NCBI GenBank assembly: GCA_051006215.1
Contig: JBPCIO010000141.1
Span: 78,514-142,513, forward strand
DNA from: CF-72 sp051006215
GTDB lineage: Bacteria > Chloroflexota > UBA6077 > CF-72
Direction: 5' to 3'
Length of the DNA stretch: 64,000 nucleotides
Below, piece after piece: positions 1 to 9,169 of this stretch (its first letter is position 1; the number at the start of each line of letters is the position of its first letter). A program made the position numbers and the translations under genes. The notes beneath the pieces are model-generated. The model made no database searches. It was not told the origin of the DNA and saw only the letters and a program-made list of their open reading frames with translations.

Positions 1-140
1 GACTCGAGCGTAGGCAGGGCCCCAACGCCCGTGCTGGTTGGATATTACGTTCGTTGTTGACGAAGCACTTCCCAAACAGCCAGCGAGGTTCCCCGGGTAG
101 AGTTCGTGCAGCATGTGCGGCCCATCTCGAATCGGCGCCG

Positions 141-168
141 CTCAACCACGCCTCAACGGGGAGTGAAC
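141..168 (+). promoter_or_regulatory. Triple 11-bp direct repeat, copy 1 (candidate operator)
   Basis: CTCAAC (141), CTCAAC (152) and GTGAAC (163) follow each other with exact 11-bp spacing, 42 bases before the GTG start of the acyltransferase gene. Two closely similar copies lie at 12041 and 16702, also just upstream of glycan genes. Hexamers repeated once per helical turn are typical of binding sites for OmpR/PhoB-type response regulators; that role is an inference. Confidence 0.55.
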
Positions 169-209
169 ACATCCAGACCTCGCGTAGTCAACAATGACTA
201 ACTACATTC

Positions 210-1457
210 GTGCACGTCGCTCCTGCCAGCCGGCCTCCGCTCCCCGCACAGCTGAAGCCGCTTACAGGGCTCCGCTTTGCGGCGGCGCTGCACGTTGTGT
301 TCGTCCACCTGCTGGTTATTGGCCACCTCGATGGCCTGCCTGCGGCGCTCAAGGCGTTCGTCGAGCGTGGCTATATGGCCGTGCCTCTTTTCTTTGTGCT
401 TTCGGGGTTCGTGCTGACCTATACGTATACCGGGGTTCGATCGCGAACTGGGTCCAACCAGGACCTCAACCGCCGCGCGTTCTGGGTCGCACGCTTCGCC
501 AGAATCTACCCGGTATACGCCCTGAGTCTGCTACTGGCTATTCCCACGTACTTCACCCGAGCATCGCTCTCCGAGCCTCTTGCGACGCTCGGCGTGGCTG
601 TCCCGGTGCTGCTGATGCTTCAGGGATGGTTTCCGGGCATTGTGCAAGCCTGGCTGTCGCCCGCCTGGTCTCTTTCGGCAGAGGCGTTGTTCTACCTGCT
701 GTTTCCATTTGTCGTTCCACTGATCGCACGTGTCAGGCTGCCAAAACTGACCTTCAGCTTAGCGCTGCTCTGGTTCGCATCCGTTGTCGCCCCACTCGCT
801 TACCCGCTTGTTTTTCCGAACGGCGAAGGTGAACCGGGTACTGTCCGATGGCTATGGGCGATGGCCGTGTACTTTGGTCCGTTACCCCACCTGCCAGAGT
901 TCCTGACGGGTATTGTGTTAGGACGCATCTTTCTGGCGCGATCCAGTCGCACGACCAAGGCCCAACCTGCAAGGGTGCTCGCGGCCGTCGGCGCGACTCT
1001 GGGGGTCGTCGGCTACATCCTGGCAGCGTATGCCGGCGGCGACTGGCTGGTGCCTCGCTTGCTTACCCACACGGGTGCCTTTTTGCCAATCTACGCGGTT
1101 CTTGTCTACAGCCTGGCCCTGGGCGGGGGGCCGATCGGACGTGTTCTTGGCACGCGACCATTGCTTGTGCTGGGCGAGGCGAGTTATGGGCTGTACCTGC
1201 TCCACTTTCCGGTGTTCTGGTGGACCGAGCGAGTGATCCGCCGCCTACCGGTGGCCGATGCGATTTTCGCCAGCGGATGGGTGTTCCCGTTGATCGAATT
1301 GTGCATGGCCGTCGCAGCCTCTGTCGTCGTCAATCTCGCCTTCGAGCGCCCGGCGCGGCGTCTTCTCAGACGAGTCCTCACCAGTCGCACCAGCGGCGCT
1401 CCCGCCCCAGAGGGTCCAGCCGGACAGAGCCCGGTCGGTGTCGGCGCCCTCAGTTAG
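210..1457 (+). CDS. Acyltransferase 3 family membrane protein (OafA/YrhL type)
   Basis: A 415-residue polytopic membrane protein with about ten hydrophobic segments. The N-terminus LTGLRFAAALHVVFVHLL carries the family signature, including the His near residue 33 that is thought to be catalytic in acyltransferase-3 proteins. Members move acetyl or other acyl groups from a cytoplasmic donor onto cell-surface or secreted glycans. The GTG at 210 is chosen because the signature begins about 16 residues later. The gene opens a + strand glycan island and overlaps the start region of the next membrane glycosyltransferase, so it probably decorates the polymer those genes make. The acyl group and acceptor cannot be told from the sequence. 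Confidence 0.88.
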   Translation: MHVAPASRPPLPAQLKPLTGLRFAAALHVVFVHLLVIGHLDGLPAALKAFVERGYMAVPLFFVLSGFVLTYTYTGVRSRTGSNQDLNRRAFWVARFARIYPVYALSLLLAIPTYFTRASLSEPLATLGVAVPVLLMLQGWFPGIVQAWLSPAWSLSAEALFYLLFPFVVPLIARVRLPKLTFSLALLWFASVVAPLAYPLVFPNGEGEPGTVRWLWAMAVYFGPLPHLPEFLTGIVLGRIFLARSSRTTKAQPARVLAAVGATLGVVGYILAAYAGGDWLVPRLLTHTGAFLPIYAVLVYSLALGGGPIGRVLGTRPLLVLGEASYGLYLLHFPVFWWTERVIRRLPVADAIFASGWVFPLIELCMAVAASVVVNLAFERPARRLLRRVLTSRTSGAPAPEGPAGQSPVGVGALS

Positions 1458-3120
1458 CGGCCACATGGAAACCCACGTCCCATCGGCCTCGCGTCGGCCA
1501 TTACCACGTTTGGCCACCGCCGGCACTCCTAGCCGGCGTGCTGTCCCAGTCATGAGCCGCCTCACCTCAGTGGTGCGGGTTGGCCTGGGAATCCTCCGTC
1601 ATCTCTGGCCGGCATATGTACTTGCCTCCATCCTGATCCTCTACGGTTTCGGGTGGGGGTTGCCAGACAACCAGTACCAGAACCTGTCGTTCCACGCCGA
1701 CGAGAACGCGATCGTTGGCGGCATCCGAGGCATGCAGTTCCCCAGGCTGTACCCGGGTTTCTTCGCCTGGGGCACAGCAGTCTTCTATCAGGTCTGGGCC
1801 ATCCAGGGCATAGTTACCCTCCACCACCTCGTTCAGCTCCCGGGCGACGCGTTGTACCTCATCGGTCGAGCCACCGTCTACGTCTATGCGCTGGGAACGC
1901 TCACGTTGACGTTCGTCCTCGGCCGCAGATTGTTTGGGGACGCGACCGGAAGAATGGCCGCAACCACGCTTGCGGTAATGCCAGGCTTCGTACAGAGTAG
2001 CCACTACTTCAAAACGGACGTACCGACGACGTTTTGGCTTGTGGCTGCGCTGCTGGCCGCCTACCAGACGCTGACGTCACGCCGAGCGCTGTACGTCGGA
2101 CTTCTAGGGCTCCTGCTGGGGTATGCAGCGTCGACGAAATATACGAGCATCGTCGTCTTCCCCGTGGGTCTCGCGGCGATCTGGATGGCGCGCCCGCTTG
2201 CCCTCAGTTTTCCGCGTGCGGTGCTGCTCTACCTGGCTGCTGTTGGCGTGGGATTCCTGGTTGGCACGCCCTACGCGGTGCTGCGTCCGCAGGAGATTAT
2301 AAACGCCGCTCTGGATCACGCAGACCTGAGTGCGACCGTGGCGAATTCGGCGTCGCCGATCGGCGCGCCGGCGTGGTTGGACTACATCATCAGGGTCCTG
2401 CCACTCTCAGCCACGTTGACTCTTGCGATGCTTGCCGCAGCTGGTCTGTTGTGGTCGCTGCTGAGGTTCGACCGCCGGCTGCTGCTGGTGTGGGCCTTCG
2501 TCATTTGTTACTTCGGCTACCTTTCCGTCGACAACTATCGGATGGTCCGTTACACCGTTCCGTTGTTGCCCTTCGTTGCGCTGTTCATTGCCTACCTGGG
2601 AAGCTGCCTGAACAGAGCCAAATTGACTCGCGTCCTGGGCTCGATCGGTGGCATTGCCGTCATCGGCTATGCCTTTCTGTTTTCGTTTTCGTACGTGCAG
2701 GTAATGGCTGAGGTCGATCCGCGCATCCAAGCTAGCCAGTGGATTGCCACCCACATCCCCACAACCGAGCCGGTGCTTGTCGAAGACACGTCGCCGACTG
2801 ACAGTCCGCGTTTCGATACCTTCGGGTACACCTCGATTCAGGTCGATTACCGCGCGGACAGAGTGCGGCACGCCACTGGCTCGTCGTACCTCCTGGTGTC
2901 GGAGTATGCCACCCGCCCATTCGGCCGCGTTACCACTGCGACAGACGCCGAAGAGCAGGCGTTCTGGAGTCTTGTCGCCACCGACTTTGTGGAAGTGGCT
3001 CGCTTTGAAAACTCCCAGAGGCTGCTCTGGTTGGACAGCAAAAAGGACCCGGCCTCGATCACTCACGACTGGCTCCAGCCCAACCCGCGAATCACACTGT
3101 ATCAGCGCGTTGGCGGCTGA
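1438..3120 (+). CDS. GT39-like (GT-C fold) membrane glycosyltransferase
   Basis: About 560 residues with a cytoplasmic N-terminus, roughly ten transmembrane segments and a C-terminal extracytoplasmic domain. The first external loop reads SFHADENAIVGG; the D-E pair (residues 88-89) matches the acidic catalytic motif of GT-C enzymes such as PMT and ArnT, which transfer sugars from polyprenyl-phosphate donors outside the membrane. The GTG at 1438 overlaps the preceding gene by 20 bases. ATG codons at 1465 and 1552 are alternative starts, and the first membrane segment begins only near residue 50, so the true start is unsettled. Acceptor unknown. Confidence 0.82.
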   Translation: MSAPSVSGHMETHVPSASRRPLPRLATAGTPSRRAVPVMSRLTSVVRVGLGILRHLWPAYVLASILILYGFGWGLPDNQYQNLSFHADENAIVGGIRGMQFPRLYPGFFAWGTAVFYQVWAIQGIVTLHHLVQLPGDALYLIGRATVYVYALGTLTLTFVLGRRLFGDATGRMAATTLAVMPGFVQSSHYFKTDVPTTFWLVAALLAAYQTLTSRRALYVGLLGLLLGYAASTKYTSIVVFPVGLAAIWMARPLALSFPRAVLLYLAAVGVGFLVGTPYAVLRPQEIINAALDHADLSATVANSASPIGAPAWLDYIIRVLPLSATLTLAMLAAAGLLWSLLRFDRRLLLVWAFVICYFGYLSVDNYRMVRYTVPLLPFVALFIAYLGSCLNRAKLTRVLGSIGGIAVIGYAFLFSFSYVQVMAEVDPRIQASQWIATHIPTTEPVLVEDTSPTDSPRFDTFGYTSIQVDYRADRVRHATGSSYLLVSEYATRPFGRVTTATDAEEQAFWSLVATDFVEVARFENSQRLLWLDSKKDPASITHDWLQPNPRITLYQRVGG

Positions 3121-3152
3121 TACGGCTGTGTCTCAGGTGCTGATTTGAGCCC

Positions 3153-3953
3153 TCAGGCCACGCGACCTGGAGCGGCGACGAAGTCGTAGTATTCGTCTAC
3201 TGCAGAATGCGTCCCGCGCTCGAATATGGCGAAGTCGCCCAGGCGCATCTTCTGGAGTCGGAACTTGACGGACGTCATCAGCACGCCCAGGCCATACGTC
3301 AGGCTGCGTCGGAAATTGATCGAAGACGCTTCAGCGAAGTAGCTGGTGGGGCACGAGATCTCGCCAATGCTGTACCCGAAATACGTGACCTGAGCCAGCA
3401 TCTGATTGTCGAAGACAAAGTCGTCCGAGTTCTCTTCGAGAGGCAGCGTCTCCAGCACCTCACGCCGAAAGGCTCGATAACCGGTGTGATACTCCGACAG
3501 CTTCTGGCCAAGCAGGACATTCTGGATCGCTGTTAGTACACGATTCGAAACATATTTGTAACGCGGCATTCCGCCCCTGAGAGCGCCCCCGCCCAGAATG
3601 CGAGAGCCCAGCACCACGTCGTAGCCGCCATACGCGATCATCCCGACCATGGGCACAACCAGCCGCGGCGAGTACTGATAATCGGGATGTAGCATCACCA
3701 CCACGTCCGCGCCTCGGCGCAGTGCCTCGCGGTAGCAGGTCTTCTGATTGCGGCCATAGCCCAGGTTTTGCTTGTGGTGGAACGTGGTCAGGCCAAGGTC
3801 CCGGGCCATGTGCACCGTCCCATCCGAGCTGTAGTCGTCCACAAGGAGCACCTCGTCGACGATCTCGGAGGGGACTTCACTGACAGTGCGCTGCAATGTC
3901 TTGGCGGCATTGTAGGCCGGCATGACGACGACGATCTTTTTCCCGTTAAGCAC
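3153..3953 (-). CDS. GT2 family glycosyltransferase (polyprenyl-phosphate sugar synthase-like)
   Basis: A 266-residue GT-A enzyme beginning KKIVVVMPAYNAAKTLQRT, with the nucleotide-binding LLVDDYSSDGT and a MLHPDYQYSP motif in place of the DxD of dolichol-phosphate-mannose synthases. This LHPDxQY form is typical of bacterial relatives that charge polyprenyl phosphate with a sugar. No transmembrane segment is evident, so it would act at the inner face of the membrane. It lies on the minus strand between two GT-C genes, which use exactly such lipid-linked sugars; supplying their donor is a reasonable inference. The substrate sugar is unknown. Confidence 0.85.
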   Translation of the reverse strand: MLNGKKIVVVMPAYNAAKTLQRTVSEVPSEIVDEVLLVDDYSSDGTVHMARDLGLTTFHHKQNLGYGRNQKTCYREALRRGADVVVMLHPDYQYSPRLVVPMVGMIAYGGYDVVLGSRILGGGALRGGMPRYKYVSNRVLTAIQNVLLGQKLSEYHTGYRAFRREVLETLPLEENSDDFVFDNQMLAQVTYFGYSIGEISCPTSYFAEASSINFRRSLTYGLGVLMTSVKFRLQKMRLGDFAIFERGTHSAVDEYYDFVAAPGRVA

Positions 3954-4119
3954 GCCTTGCCCTCCAGAGCTTTACCGTCGCACGAACCTGCTCGCGCAAT
4001 CCCACGCTCGGAAGCGTTGCAAGCGCGCGTCTTGACCGCTGTTGGAGGTCGGTTGCGAAGTAGTTGGCCTGCAAGTCTCTACCGTGGGTCAACCAGCGCT
4101 CTACGGACGGCCGAGCAGC

Positions 4120-5934
4120 ATGGCCTACTGTGCTCGTCAGATGTCCCACACAGGGTCGGCGCTCGTGGACCAACTGGCCGCGGCGGGCCGCCAGAACCCC
4201 ACACTGCCGACCATCCGCAGCGTCGCAGATGCTCCTTTCGATTGGTGCCGACGCAACGTCACGGCTGCATGGCTGATGGTCGCCGTAGTCCTCGGCCTGC
4301 TGCAGGCGGCGTACTTCCGCGACTTCATCAATCCCGACGGCATTGCGTACCTCGACATGGGCGACGCCTATCTGCGGGGTGATTGGCTGACCGCCATCCG
4401 CGGCCACTGGAGTCCTCTGTATGCATGGCTGATCGCCGCGGTGGTCCGAGTCCTCCAGCCACCGCCCAGCCTCGAATTCCCGCTCGTCCACGTGGTAAAC
4501 GCAGGTATCTACCTGGTTGCCCTGGGGACCTTCACGTTCCTGCTGCGTCAGATCGAAGCCACGCTCAGCACTCCTGCTCTCACGAGCACCGCCGCGCAGG
4601 CGACCCGCTTGCCGGCTTGGGTCTGGAAGTCTCTGGGTTATGCGGTCTTCCTGTGGTGCACACTGCGATACGGTCTGCTGGAACTGGTGACACCGGACCT
4701 TCTGGTGTCGGCGCTGGTCTACGCAATTGGAGGGGTTGTGTTGCGGGTGCGGCGAAGGTCCGGATGGCAGTCATCGGTGCTTCTGGGCGCGTTGCTCGGG
4801 CTCGGGTACCTTGCCAAGACCCCCATGTTGCTGCTGGCGCCTGTATTCGTGGCCGCCAGCGTTTTGCTCATTCCGGGGCGTGCCAAGCGGCTCGTACACG
4901 CAGGTCTCACGCTGTCGGTACTGGCCCTGGTAGCAATCCCATTCGTGCTAGTGCTGTCGCTTGCCAAGGGCAGGCTGACGGCTGGCGACAGCGCGATGCT
5001 GAACTACCTCTGGCTCGTCGACGGAGTGACGCCCTACCTTCACTGGCAAGGAGGCCCCGCAGGGTCAGGTCAGCCCGTGCACCGGGACCAGGTTCTGTTG
5101 GAGCAACCAGCCGTCTACGCCTTCGACAGCCCGTTCTGGGTCACCTATTCGGCCTGGTACGCGCCTGATTACTGGTACGAGGGCGGCACACCTCACTTCG
5201 TTCTCAGCGGGCAAGTCCGAGCGATTCTTGGCGGACTGACGGTGTACGAGAGCATGGCGAAGCAGCTTGCTCTGCCGTTGGTGGGGACTGCCGTGCTGGT
5301 GTTGATGCGGCCACGGGGTTGGAGCTCAGGATTTGCACCAGCGTTGACCTTGATTGCTCCATCGATTACCGCACTCTGCATGTATTCGATCGTGATTGTG
5401 GAGGAGCGCTACGTGGGGCCCTTCGTCGTCCTGTTGTTTGTCGCGCTACTCGGTTTGATGATCCAACTGCCGTTATCCAAGTGGAGTCGCACCGTCGTCA
5501 CCGGCGTAGCGGCCGTGATGCTGGTGTCGCTGATGCTCCCAGCGGGTAAGGCTGCATCCGAACAAGGGAGCTCCGTTAGCACGGACGTTACTCGTGACCA
5601 CCTCCTTGCGCCAGACGAGCAAGCGCAAGTCGCTATGGGCCTCCGAGCGGCTGGTCTTCAGCCAGGTGACCCGGTGGCTAGCGGGGGTCGCGCTATCGAC
5701 GACGCCTGGGCACGACTGGCTCGCGTCAGAATCGTGGCCGAAGTAGGCGACCGGGAGGGCGCGACCATGCTTGCCACGGATGCGGACGCACGCGCACGGG
5801 TGCAGGCGGCGCTTCTGCAAACCCATGCCGCGGCAATCGTAGCCCGCGACTGGCCAGGGCTCACCGGCGACCCAGGCTGGGTTGGTATAGGCGGCACGAG
5901 CTACTTCTATTACCTCATGCCCAGTCGGTCGTAA
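4120..5934 (+). CDS. GT-C membrane glycosyltransferase (ArnT/PMT-like)
   Basis: About 604 residues with many hydrophobic segments. After the first membrane helix the loop reads DFINPDGIAYLDMGDAYLRG, with Asp73 in the position of the GT-C acidic motif. A reading frame is open upstream to 4042, but the product before the ATG at 4120 looks unconserved, and a further ATG lies at 4141. It is divergent from the GT2 gene at 3153 and shares an upstream region with it. It probably transfers a lipid-linked sugar to a surface glycan or protein; the acceptor is unknown. Confidence 0.75.
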   Translation: MAYCARQMSHTGSALVDQLAAAGRQNPTLPTIRSVADAPFDWCRRNVTAAWLMVAVVLGLLQAAYFRDFINPDGIAYLDMGDAYLRGDWLTAIRGHWSPLYAWLIAAVVRVLQPPPSLEFPLVHVVNAGIYLVALGTFTFLLRQIEATLSTPALTSTAAQATRLPAWVWKSLGYAVFLWCTLRYGLLELVTPDLLVSALVYAIGGVVLRVRRRSGWQSSVLLGALLGLGYLAKTPMLLLAPVFVAASVLLIPGRAKRLVHAGLTLSVLALVAIPFVLVLSLAKGRLTAGDSAMLNYLWLVDGVTPYLHWQGGPAGSGQPVHRDQVLLEQPAVYAFDSPFWVTYSAWYAPDYWYEGGTPHFVLSGQVRAILGGLTVYESMAKQLALPLVGTAVLVLMRPRGWSSGFAPALTLIAPSITALCMYSIVIVEERYVGPFVVLLFVALLGLMIQLPLSKWSRTVVTGVAAVMLVSLMLPAGKAASEQGSSVSTDVTRDHLLAPDEQAQVAMGLRAAGLQPGDPVASGGRAIDDAWARLARVRIVAEVGDREGATMLATDADARARVQAALLQTHAAAIVARDWPGLTGDPGWVGIGGTSYFYYLMPSRS

Positions 5935-6278
5935 ACCCTGCCACCTGGTGGCCGATATCGACTTCTGGAGCCTGGCCACTGCATTGCGGGGGCGCGCGTC
6001 TATGTTGGCGATCGTCGACTGCGCCGCTTCGGTGACAGTGGTGGCAGTATCGGATGGCGTCTACACCATTGACGACACCGGCACGCAGCACCGACTGTTA
6101 CTTGGCTCCTCGTTGTCCATCCACAGCTTGACGGCCCAGGGATCCGCACCCCCTGCTGCATGGTCAGGCCATTGTTGTACTCGCGGATGACCTCGGTGTC
6201 GCTAACACGTTCACCTCGGAGCTGCTGGCGGCTCTCTGGCAAGCGGCCTGCCCTGTCTCCGCCTGTTAGGATCCGAGT
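5935..6278. other. 344-bp gap with possible degenerate coding remnant
   Basis: No intact gene is supported. A + frame from 5948 gives a protein-like stretch (SDGVYTIDDTGTQHRLLLG, around 6053-6109). A different + frame then continues with AIVVLADDLGVANTF up to a stop at 6268-6270. This looks like a short gene broken by a frameshift, but I recognise no family and it may be chance coding-like composition. Confidence 0.3.
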
Positions 6279-7031
6279 GTGGTCTGGGACAAGGGCTGGT
6301 GGCAGGTGCGGAGTGGCAGCCCAGCGCAGCGCCATCGTCTAGGCTGGCGCCTCGTCTGGCATCACCTCGGCCTGGCCTGCGTGAGTGTGGTACTCGGCGC
6401 CGCTATCTATGCCGCCTTGCCGGGTCCGGACGAACACTTCCGCCTCAGCATGGCAACGGCCTACGTGGGGCTGGCGTTTCTCGCGGTCACGTTGCTGATC
6501 GGCCCGTTGAAAGTGTTGCGTCGCCAACGCGGGGCCCTTTCGGACGATCTGCGGCGAGATGTCGGTCTCTGGACTGCTCTTCTGGGTGGGCTACACGTTA
6601 TCGTCGGCATCCAGGTCCATATGGGGTCGCCCTGGCTGTATTTCTTCTATGGCGCCGGTCAGCGGCCAGCCTTCTGGCCGCTGCCAGTCCGCATCGATGT
6701 GTTTGGGCTCGCCAACGACACTGGATTGGCGGCAACGCTCATTCTCGGTGTGCTGCTGCTGGCGTCGAACGACGTCTCTATGCGCACGCTCGGCAATCGT
6801 TGGTGGAAACGAGTGCAGCAGCTGAATTACGGGCTGCTGGCTTTAGTCGTGCTGCACGGGATTGTGTACCAGCGCATCGAGGGACGCGACCCGGGCTGGG
6901 TGCTCCTATTCTGGGCAGCCTGGCTCGTAGCCGCCGGACTCCAGTTGGTAGGTTTCCGAATTCGCAGTTCTCAAAAGCGCGGGCGCGGCTCGACTCTTGC
7001 CGCAGCTGATCTTGCGGAGTCGAGGCGGTGA
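6279..7031 (+). CDS. Ferric reductase-like transmembrane haem protein (MsrQ-like)
   Basis: A 250-residue membrane protein with about six hydrophobic segments and paired histidines in GLHVIVGIQVH and VVLHGIVYQR, the arrangement used to hold b-type haem in ferric-reductase-like domains such as MsrQ. No flavin- or NAD-binding domain follows, so it would be a membrane electron carrier needing a partner. The GTG at 6279 gives MVWDKGWW. It overlaps the next gene by four bases (GTGA) and that gene overlaps the following one in the same way, so the three are translationally coupled. The role of a haem carrier beside two sugar-type dehydrogenases is unclear. Confidence 0.78.
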   Translation: MVWDKGWWQVRSGSPAQRHRLGWRLVWHHLGLACVSVVLGAAIYAALPGPDEHFRLSMATAYVGLAFLAVTLLIGPLKVLRRQRGALSDDLRRDVGLWTALLGGLHVIVGIQVHMGSPWLYFFYGAGQRPAFWPLPVRIDVFGLANDTGLAATLILGVLLLASNDVSMRTLGNRWWKRVQQLNYGLLALVVLHGIVYQRIEGRDPGWVLLFWAAWLVAAGLQLVGFRIRSSQKRGRGSTLAAADLAESRR

Positions 7032-8143
7032 GTATGCGTGTGGCACTGGTCGGGTTGGGAAACGCCGGATTCACTCTCCATCTGCCGGCGCTAGCAGGCC
7101 TGCCATCGGCGAATGTGGTGGGTGCTTGCGATCTGGATGCCGTGCGGCGGGCCCGCGCCGAAGCAAGTTTCCGGGTACCGAGCTTTTCGGACTTCGACGA
7201 GATGGTGGCGCGCACCCAGCCGGACGTGGTCGTGATCGGCACCCCGCCAGCCACACATGCGGACTACTGCCTGCGCGCTCTTGCCGCGGGCAGTCACGTG
7301 ATCTGCGAAAAGCCGTTCGCCTCGAGTGTTGAGGAAGCCGACCGGATCATCGGCGTCGCGAAAAACGTTGGTCGTCGCGTAGCGCTCAACCATGAATTTC
7401 GCCAGATGCCCATCTTCCGAGCCATCATCGAGGCTACCAGTGGCTCGCCGGATCGCGAGGTGGTCTTCGCCCAGGTGTGGCAACTCATGGATCTGCCGCC
7501 GTGGGCGGAGCCAGGCTGGCGCGGGGCCATGCTGCAACGTACCCTGTACGAGGCGGGTGTTCACCTCGTGGACTTCCTCCTGGCACTCTTCCGTGAGAAG
7601 CCAGTCGCAGTTTCGGCAACCGTCTCCACCTGCGGAGTTCGGGAGGGCGAGAGTGATGCCGTCGCGGTGGCGACGTTCGAGTTCTCGCGCGGCCGACTTG
7701 CGCAGCTCGTGCAGAATCGACTGTGTAAGGGCGAGACGCAATACTTCGAGGTACGCGCGGACACCCCCAGCGGCTCACTCAGAGCCTCGTTCGGCGGCCG
7801 CGCCCGGCTAACAGCCGGACTGTTCCGCAGTACGCGTCCACACGTCCGGTTCGAATTCGGGAAAGCCGGCATCGCCTGGCGCGAGGTCGGAACGCGGCGC
7901 AGATTGCTAGCGCGTAACCCGAACGATCCGGGCATGCTGGCCACGCGCGCGGTGTTTGAGCGGAGTTTAGCCGCCTTTGCCTCAGGTGGTGCACCGCCTG
8001 CAAGCGCCGATGATGGCCGAGCGGTGCTCGAAGTCATCGCGGCGTGTTACCTGAGCGCCACGACCGGGCGTCGGATCCGGCTGGATGACGCCGAGGCAGC
8101 CGAGCTCGCGTCGATGCGCATGGGCGCCCAACAGGGCGGGTGA
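7028..8143 (+). CDS. Gfo/Idh/MocA family oxidoreductase
   Basis: A 371-residue NAD(P)-dependent oxidoreductase. The N-terminal Rossmann fold has ALVGLGNAGFTLHLPAL, and the family motif CEKPFA appears near residue 97. The C-terminal alpha/beta domain contains GVHLVDFLLALF, like the conserved substrate-site G-x-H-x-x-D. Family members oxidise or reduce hydroxyl/keto groups of sugars, inositols and sugar nucleotides. The GTG at 7028 overlaps the stop of the haem-protein gene; an ATG two codons on is an alternative. The substrate cannot be inferred beyond a probable sugar in glycan precursor synthesis. Confidence 0.9.
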   Translation: MSMRVALVGLGNAGFTLHLPALAGLPSANVVGACDLDAVRRARAEASFRVPSFSDFDEMVARTQPDVVVIGTPPATHADYCLRALAAGSHVICEKPFASSVEEADRIIGVAKNVGRRVALNHEFRQMPIFRAIIEATSGSPDREVVFAQVWQLMDLPPWAEPGWRGAMLQRTLYEAGVHLVDFLLALFREKPVAVSATVSTCGVREGESDAVAVATFEFSRGRLAQLVQNRLCKGETQYFEVRADTPSGSLRASFGGRARLTAGLFRSTRPHVRFEFGKAGIAWREVGTRRRLLARNPNDPGMLATRAVFERSLAAFASGGAPPASADDGRAVLEVIAACYLSATTGRRIRLDDAEAAELASMRMGAQQGG

Positions 8144-9135
8144 CTGATCGCTGGCCGGTCCGCGCCGGGGTGGTGGGCGCCGGCCGCATGGGCAGATGGC
8201 ACGCAGCAGCGATCTCGCGGGCTGGCGGGATCGTGGCGGCGGTGGTCGATCACAGCCTGGCTGCCGCACAAGCACTGGCGGCGACCTATCCAGGTGCTCG
8301 GGCGGGAACCGAGCTAGCGGAGATACAGCGTGCTGCCGCGTTGGACGTCGTGCACCTGTGTACGCCGCTGGACACGCACGCCCGGCTGGTTCGCCAGGCC
8401 CTGGAGGCCGGCCTGCACGTGCTGGTTGAGAAACCGTTGGCAGAGACTGCCGCTGTCACAGCGGAGCTCCTGTCTCTAGCATCTGAGCACGCTCGAATGC
8501 TGTGCCCTACCCACCAGTTCCTGTATCAGCCTGGCGTGCAACGTGGTCTTTCGGCTCTCGGTCGCCTCGGTCCGTTGCTCCACGTGGACAGCGTGGCGTG
8601 CTCCGCGGGAGCTGTCGGCCCGTTCGCAAGTACCCCGGACAGCTTGATCGGTGAGATTCTGCCGCACCCGCTGGCCTTGCTGACGCGCATGTTCCCCGGC
8701 GCGCTGACCAAGGTCGACTGGCACATCGACCACCCACGCCTTGGGGAGATGCGCGCTGCCGGCTGCATCGGCTCCATGTCGGTAGCCGTGCTCGTGTCAG
8801 CTCACGGCCGGCCGACGGCGAACAGCATGCGGGTGATCGGTGAGCGCGGAACCTGGGAAGCGGACCTCTTTCACGGCTACGCGATACTCGAAGGCGGCAC
8901 CGTCTCGCGTGGGTACAAGATCGCACGGCCGTTCATCCGATCCGGAAAGACATTCGTCGCGGCGGGCCACAACCTGGCGTGGCGAGCCGTTCGACGGGAG
9001 TCAGCCTATCCTGGCTTGCGGGCGTTGATCGATCGCTTCTACCGCGCTGTGCGAGACAAATCAGCCACGCCCATCACACCAACCGAGATCCTCGACGTCG
9101 CGATCGCGCGAGATGCGCTCATGGCGGGGTTGTGA
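8140..9135 (+). CDS. Gfo/Idh/MocA family oxidoreductase (second copy)
   Basis: A 331-residue paralogue-type member of the same superfamily. It begins RAGVVGAGRMGRWHAAAIS (dinucleotide-binding GxGxxG) and has LVEKPLAE, the EKP motif that supplies the catalytic Lys. A conserved His in EILPHPLALL lies where the family binds substrate. The start is GTG in a GTGA overlap with the previous gene, so it is the last cistron of the three-gene unit starting at 6279. The two dehydrogenases are clearly different in sequence and probably act on different intermediates or on successive steps. Confidence 0.9.
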   Translation: MTDRWPVRAGVVGAGRMGRWHAAAISRAGGIVAAVVDHSLAAAQALAATYPGARAGTELAEIQRAAALDVVHLCTPLDTHARLVRQALEAGLHVLVEKPLAETAAVTAELLSLASEHARMLCPTHQFLYQPGVQRGLSALGRLGPLLHVDSVACSAGAVGPFASTPDSLIGEILPHPLALLTRMFPGALTKVDWHIDHPRLGEMRAAGCIGSMSVAVLVSAHGRPTANSMRVIGERGTWEADLFHGYAILEGGTVSRGYKIARPFIRSGKTFVAAGHNLAWRAVRRESAYPGLRALIDRFYRAVRDKSATPITPTEILDVAIARDALMAGL

Positions 9136-9169
9136 CAGAGACTGCAGCGTCAATGGCTCGAGCAGCGAC

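Noticed and set aside
1..140. Tail of an upstream gene at the left edge
   Set aside because: A + frame is open from base 1 to a stop at 58-60, but 19 codons are too few to support a gene.
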